Shown here: one piece after another, positions 61,879-64,000 of the stretch
How positions within the stretch are numbered: the first letter of the stretch is position 1
Layout: each line of letters opens with the position of its first letter
NCBI GenBank assembly: GCA_963977065.1
Contig: CAXBNF010000009.1
Span: forward strand, 40,691 to 104,690
Length of the DNA: 64,000 nucleotides
Origin: Planktosalinus sp963977065
Lineage (GTDB): Bacteria; Bacteroidota; Bacteroidia; Flavobacteriales; Flavobacteriaceae
Direction: 5' to 3'
The notes under the pieces: model-generated
The model's input: only the letters and a program-made list of their open reading frames with translations
Database searches by the model: none
Told to the model about the DNA's origin: nothing
Program-made: the position numbers and the translations under genes

Positions 61879-64000
61879 ATGAAAAAACTATTTACCCTTT
61901 TAGGCTTAATTTCTCTTTTTGTGGGATTCAGCTTTAATAGCAATATTGATTCTTCAATTAATGACTTAAAAACAGAAAATAGCTCTCTTGATATAGAAAC
62001 TCTAAATTCATTTAGCTTTAATAAAACAAATTTAGGAGCAGAGCCCCCGGTACCGGTAGGCTTCGTTGCTTTAGACAATATAGGTGGAACCCCGGTGGGT
62101 CCGGGTGAAGTATTTTTAGCCTGTGGACCAAATAATGTGGGTGGAGATATCATATACAGACTTTATTTTGAACTCACTTCTGCTGGTGTTACAGACCCAA
62201 TCACAGAAGCCAACGAATATACTTTTGGCAGTACCGCTGGTGATGGTGGTGGTTTTGGGCCTTTTGGATTTGTAATAACAGGACTAAACCCCGGTGTTGA
62301 ATACACCTTTTGGCTTTATCAATACAATACCTTTCTTGATGTCTTCTCAAATGGCGCAGCTGTAGCCACTCAAGTTGCTGGAGCCGGTGGAGGTGGTGGA
62401 AATGAACCTCTTACTGCAGCTCCAAATCCCACTGAAAATCCTGCTGATGTCATTAGTATGTTTAGCAATGTCTATACAAATGTACCCGTTGATACCTGGT
62501 TAACTCCCTGGTCTTCGGCTCAGTTAGCAGATATTCAAATTCAAGGTAATGATACAAAACTTTACACCAATTTAGATTTTGCAGGTATAGAAACCGTAGC
62601 AAACCCTATTGATGCTTCAGGGATGGACTTCTTTCATATTGATGTATGGTCGCCTAACGCAACTACTTTTAGAGTAAAATTAGTTGATCTCGGCGGTGCT
62701 CCTACAGAAGGTGAAATAGCCTTCAGCATTGCACAAGGAGAATGGGTAAGTCTTGAAATACCTCTGGATGATTTTGCAGACCCGGCTTTGGTTACTGACC
62801 CTAATAATTTATTAACTGTTAGAAATTCTATTCAGCAACTTATAATATCTGGATTACCGGTCGGTGCAGTAACTGCTTATGTAGATAATGTATATTTTAG
62901 CCAAGCTGGTGGCGGAAATGAACCTCTTACCGCAGCTCCAGACCCCACTGAAGACCCTGCTGATGTCATTAGTATGTTCAGCAATGTCTATACAAATGTA
63001 CCCGTTGATACCTGGTTAACTCCCTGGTCTTCGGCTCAGTTAGCAGATATTCAAATTCAAGGTAATGATACAAAACTTTACACCAATTTAGATTTTGCAG
63101 GTATAGAAACCGTAGCAAACCCTATTGATGCTTCAGGGATGGACTTCTTTCATATTGATGTATGGTCGCCTAACGCAACTACTTTTAGAGTAAAATTAGT
63201 TGATCTCGGCGGTGCTCCTACAGAAGGTGAAATAGCCTTCAGCATTGCACAAGGAGAATGGGTAAGTCTTGAAATACCTCTGGATGATTTTGCAGACCCG
63301 GCTTTGGTTACTGACCCTAATAATTTATTAACTGTTAGAAATTCTATTCAGCAACTTATAATATCTGGATTACCGGTCGGTGCAGTAACTGCTTATGTAG
63401 ATAATGTATATTTTAGCCAAGCTGGCGGCGGAAATGAACCTCTTACCGCAGCTCCAGATCCCACTGAAGACCCTGCTGATGTCATTAGTATGTTCAGCGA
63501 CGTCTATACAGATGTGCCCGTAGATACCTGGTTAACCCCTTGGTCTTCTGCAGCACTAGAGGATATCCTCATTGACGGAAATCCTACTAAAAAATATACA
63601 AATGTTGATTTTCTAGGTATCGAAACCGTTGGACCCAACTTGATTGACGCCTCAGAAATGGACTTCTTTCACATTGATATTTGGACACCAAATATGACCA
63701 CCTTTAGAGTAAAACTCGTTGACTTTGGAGCCGATGGAGGCTTTGGAGGCGGTGATGATTCTGAACACGAAATTATCTTTGAAGGCCTACCTCAAGGTCA
63801 ATGGAACAGCTTGCAAATACCTCTTGATGATTTTGTTGGTCTATCAAGCAGAGAAAATCTTGCACAATTAATACTTTCTGGATTACCTGTAGGCGCAGGA
63901 ACATTGTTTGTTGACAATGTGTATTACAGCAGAACTCCTTTAGCCTTTGCCCGAGTACAGGTTATTCATAACAGTGCAGACCCCGGTGCAGAGTTTGTAG
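61879..64000 (+). CDS. Large secreted glycan-binding-like protein with jelly-roll repeats (3' end beyond window)
   Basis: At least 707 codons, open at the right edge. The start MKKLFTLLGLISLFVGFSF is a signal peptide. After a beta domain (about 60-170) come three jelly-roll units of 172 residues starting near GNEPLTAAP, each running from DPADVISMFSNVYTNVPVD to VDNVYFS. They are homologous to the second jelly roll of the PUL surface lipoprotein. Units 1 and 2 are nearly identical; unit 3 is diverged. The visible part ends ARVQVIHNSADPGAEF, the start of a DUF4397 domain. Probably a surface adhesin or glycan binder; no catalytic site seen. Confidence 0.88.
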   Translation, partial: MKKLFTLLGLISLFVGFSFNSNIDSSINDLKTENSSLDIETLNSFSFNKTNLGAEPPVPVGFVALDNIGGTPVGPGEVFLACGPNNVGGDIIYRLYFELTSAGVTDPITEANEYTFGSTAGDGGGFGPFGFVITGLNPGVEYTFWLYQYNTFLDVFSNGAAVATQVAGAGGGGGNEPLTAAPNPTENPADVISMFSNVYTNVPVDTWLTPWSSAQLADIQIQGNDTKLYTNLDFAGIETVANPIDASGMDFFHIDVWSPNATTFRVKLVDLGGAPTEGEIAFSIAQGEWVSLEIPLDDFADPALVTDPNNLLTVRNSIQQLIISGLPVGAVTAYVDNVYFSQAGGGNEPLTAAPDPTEDPADVISMFSNVYTNVPVDTWLTPWSSAQLADIQIQGNDTKLYTNLDFAGIETVANPIDASGMDFFHIDVWSPNATTFRVKLVDLGGAPTEGEIAFSIAQGEWVSLEIPLDDFADPALVTDPNNLLTVRNSIQQLIISGLPVGAVTAYVDNVYFSQAGGGNEPLTAAPDPTEDPADVISMFSDVYTDVPVDTWLTPWSSAALEDILIDGNPTKKYTNVDFLGIETVGPNLIDASEMDFFHIDIWTPNMTTFRVKLVDFGADGGFGGGDDSEHEIIFEGLPQGQWNSLQIPLDDFVGLSSRENLAQLILSGLPVGAGTLFVDNVYYSRTPLAFARVQVIHNSADPGAEFV
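62398..62913 (+). repeat. 516-bp tandem repeat, unit 1
   Basis: Begins GGAAATGAACC. Apart from a few changes in the first 75 bases it is identical by eye to unit 2. Confidence 0.95.
62914..63429 (+). repeat. 516-bp tandem repeat, unit 2
   Basis: Exact 516-base spacing from unit 1 (172 codons, in frame). A third unit starts at 63430 with the same opening but is clearly diverged after about 120 bases. Confidence 0.95.

Noticed and set aside
62398..63929. CRISPR-like or satellite repeat array
   Set aside because: The repeats are 516 bases, in frame, and encode a folded jelly-roll domain; they are protein repeats.

Overview
The window comes from the chromosome of a low-GC member of the Bacteroidota, almost certainly a marine member of the Flavobacteriaceae. 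The evidence is repeated TAnnTTTG-type -7 promoter boxes, type IX secretion (T9SS) C-terminal sorting domains, TonB-dependent receptors with carboxypeptidase-regulatory N-domains, a bacterial geranylgeranylglyceryl-phosphate synthase, several family-specific DUFs (DUF4199, DUF4301, DUF3127, DUF4168) and a large beta-glucan (laminarin-type) utilisation locus. I cannot assign a genus. I see no rRNA, tRNA, CRISPR array, transposase or integrase.

Left part (1-36.6 kb) is mostly housekeeping. In order it holds: an M16 peptidase pair, one copy with its HxxEH zinc site and one without (cut by the left edge); rplU-rpmA; a phytate/phosphate group (TonB receptor, beta-propeller phytase, and a convergent metallophosphoesterase lipoprotein); ahcY; an operon with a phosphopantetheinyl transferase and GGGP synthase; and a thiamine-related group (thiamine-binding protein, PnuC-type transporter, NadR-like kinase, DUF4301, arfB, then a TPP riboswitch and terminator ahead of a TonB receptor). 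That group is interrupted by a 1.66-kb two-gene cassette flanked by a 189-bp near-identical copy of the 3' end of the DUF4301 gene. Then come greA with a structured leader, HIT, thioesterase, an orphan histidine kinase, flavin reductase, a DUF3127 protein with an SSB-like acidic tip, a short-chain fatty-acid permease, aat, tag, a thioredoxin-like gene, truB, a methyltransferase, and an M14 carboxypeptidase pair, again one active and one lacking its metal site.

Centre (37.0-53.6 kb) is a polysaccharide utilisation locus for beta-1,3/1,6-glucan in two same-strand operons separated by a terminator. Operon 1 encodes a GH-A clan glycosidase fused to an outer-membrane beta-barrel, a multi-domain surface glycan-binding lipoprotein and a GH16 lipoprotein. 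Operon 2 encodes a cytoplasmic GH149-type beta-1,3-glucan phosphorylase, a GH17 lipoprotein, a GH30 lipoprotein, an inner-membrane sugar symporter fused to a cytoplasmic GH17 domain, and two further soluble GH17 enzymes. No SusC/SusD pair is present in the window, so the barrel-glycosidase fusion is the obvious candidate for moving oligosaccharides across the outer membrane. The inferred path is surface cutting (GH16, fusion enzyme), debranching and trimming by lipoproteins (GH30, GH17), import by the symporter-GH17 fusion, and cytoplasmic hydrolysis (GH17) plus phosphorolysis (GH149).

Right part (53.6-64 kb) holds a SCO1-like protein, the rseP site-2 protease, DUF4168 and DUF202 proteins, a SusR-like membrane regulator (beta-propeller, Y_Y_Y, coiled coil, HTH) and three secreted proteins, two with T9SS tails. 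Carbohydrate-binding-like jelly rolls in the last two match domains in the PUL's surface lipoprotein. The gap after the regulator shares an exact 12-base motif with the gap ahead of PUL operon 1, which suggests common control. The last gene carries two almost identical 516-bp repeats and runs off the right edge.
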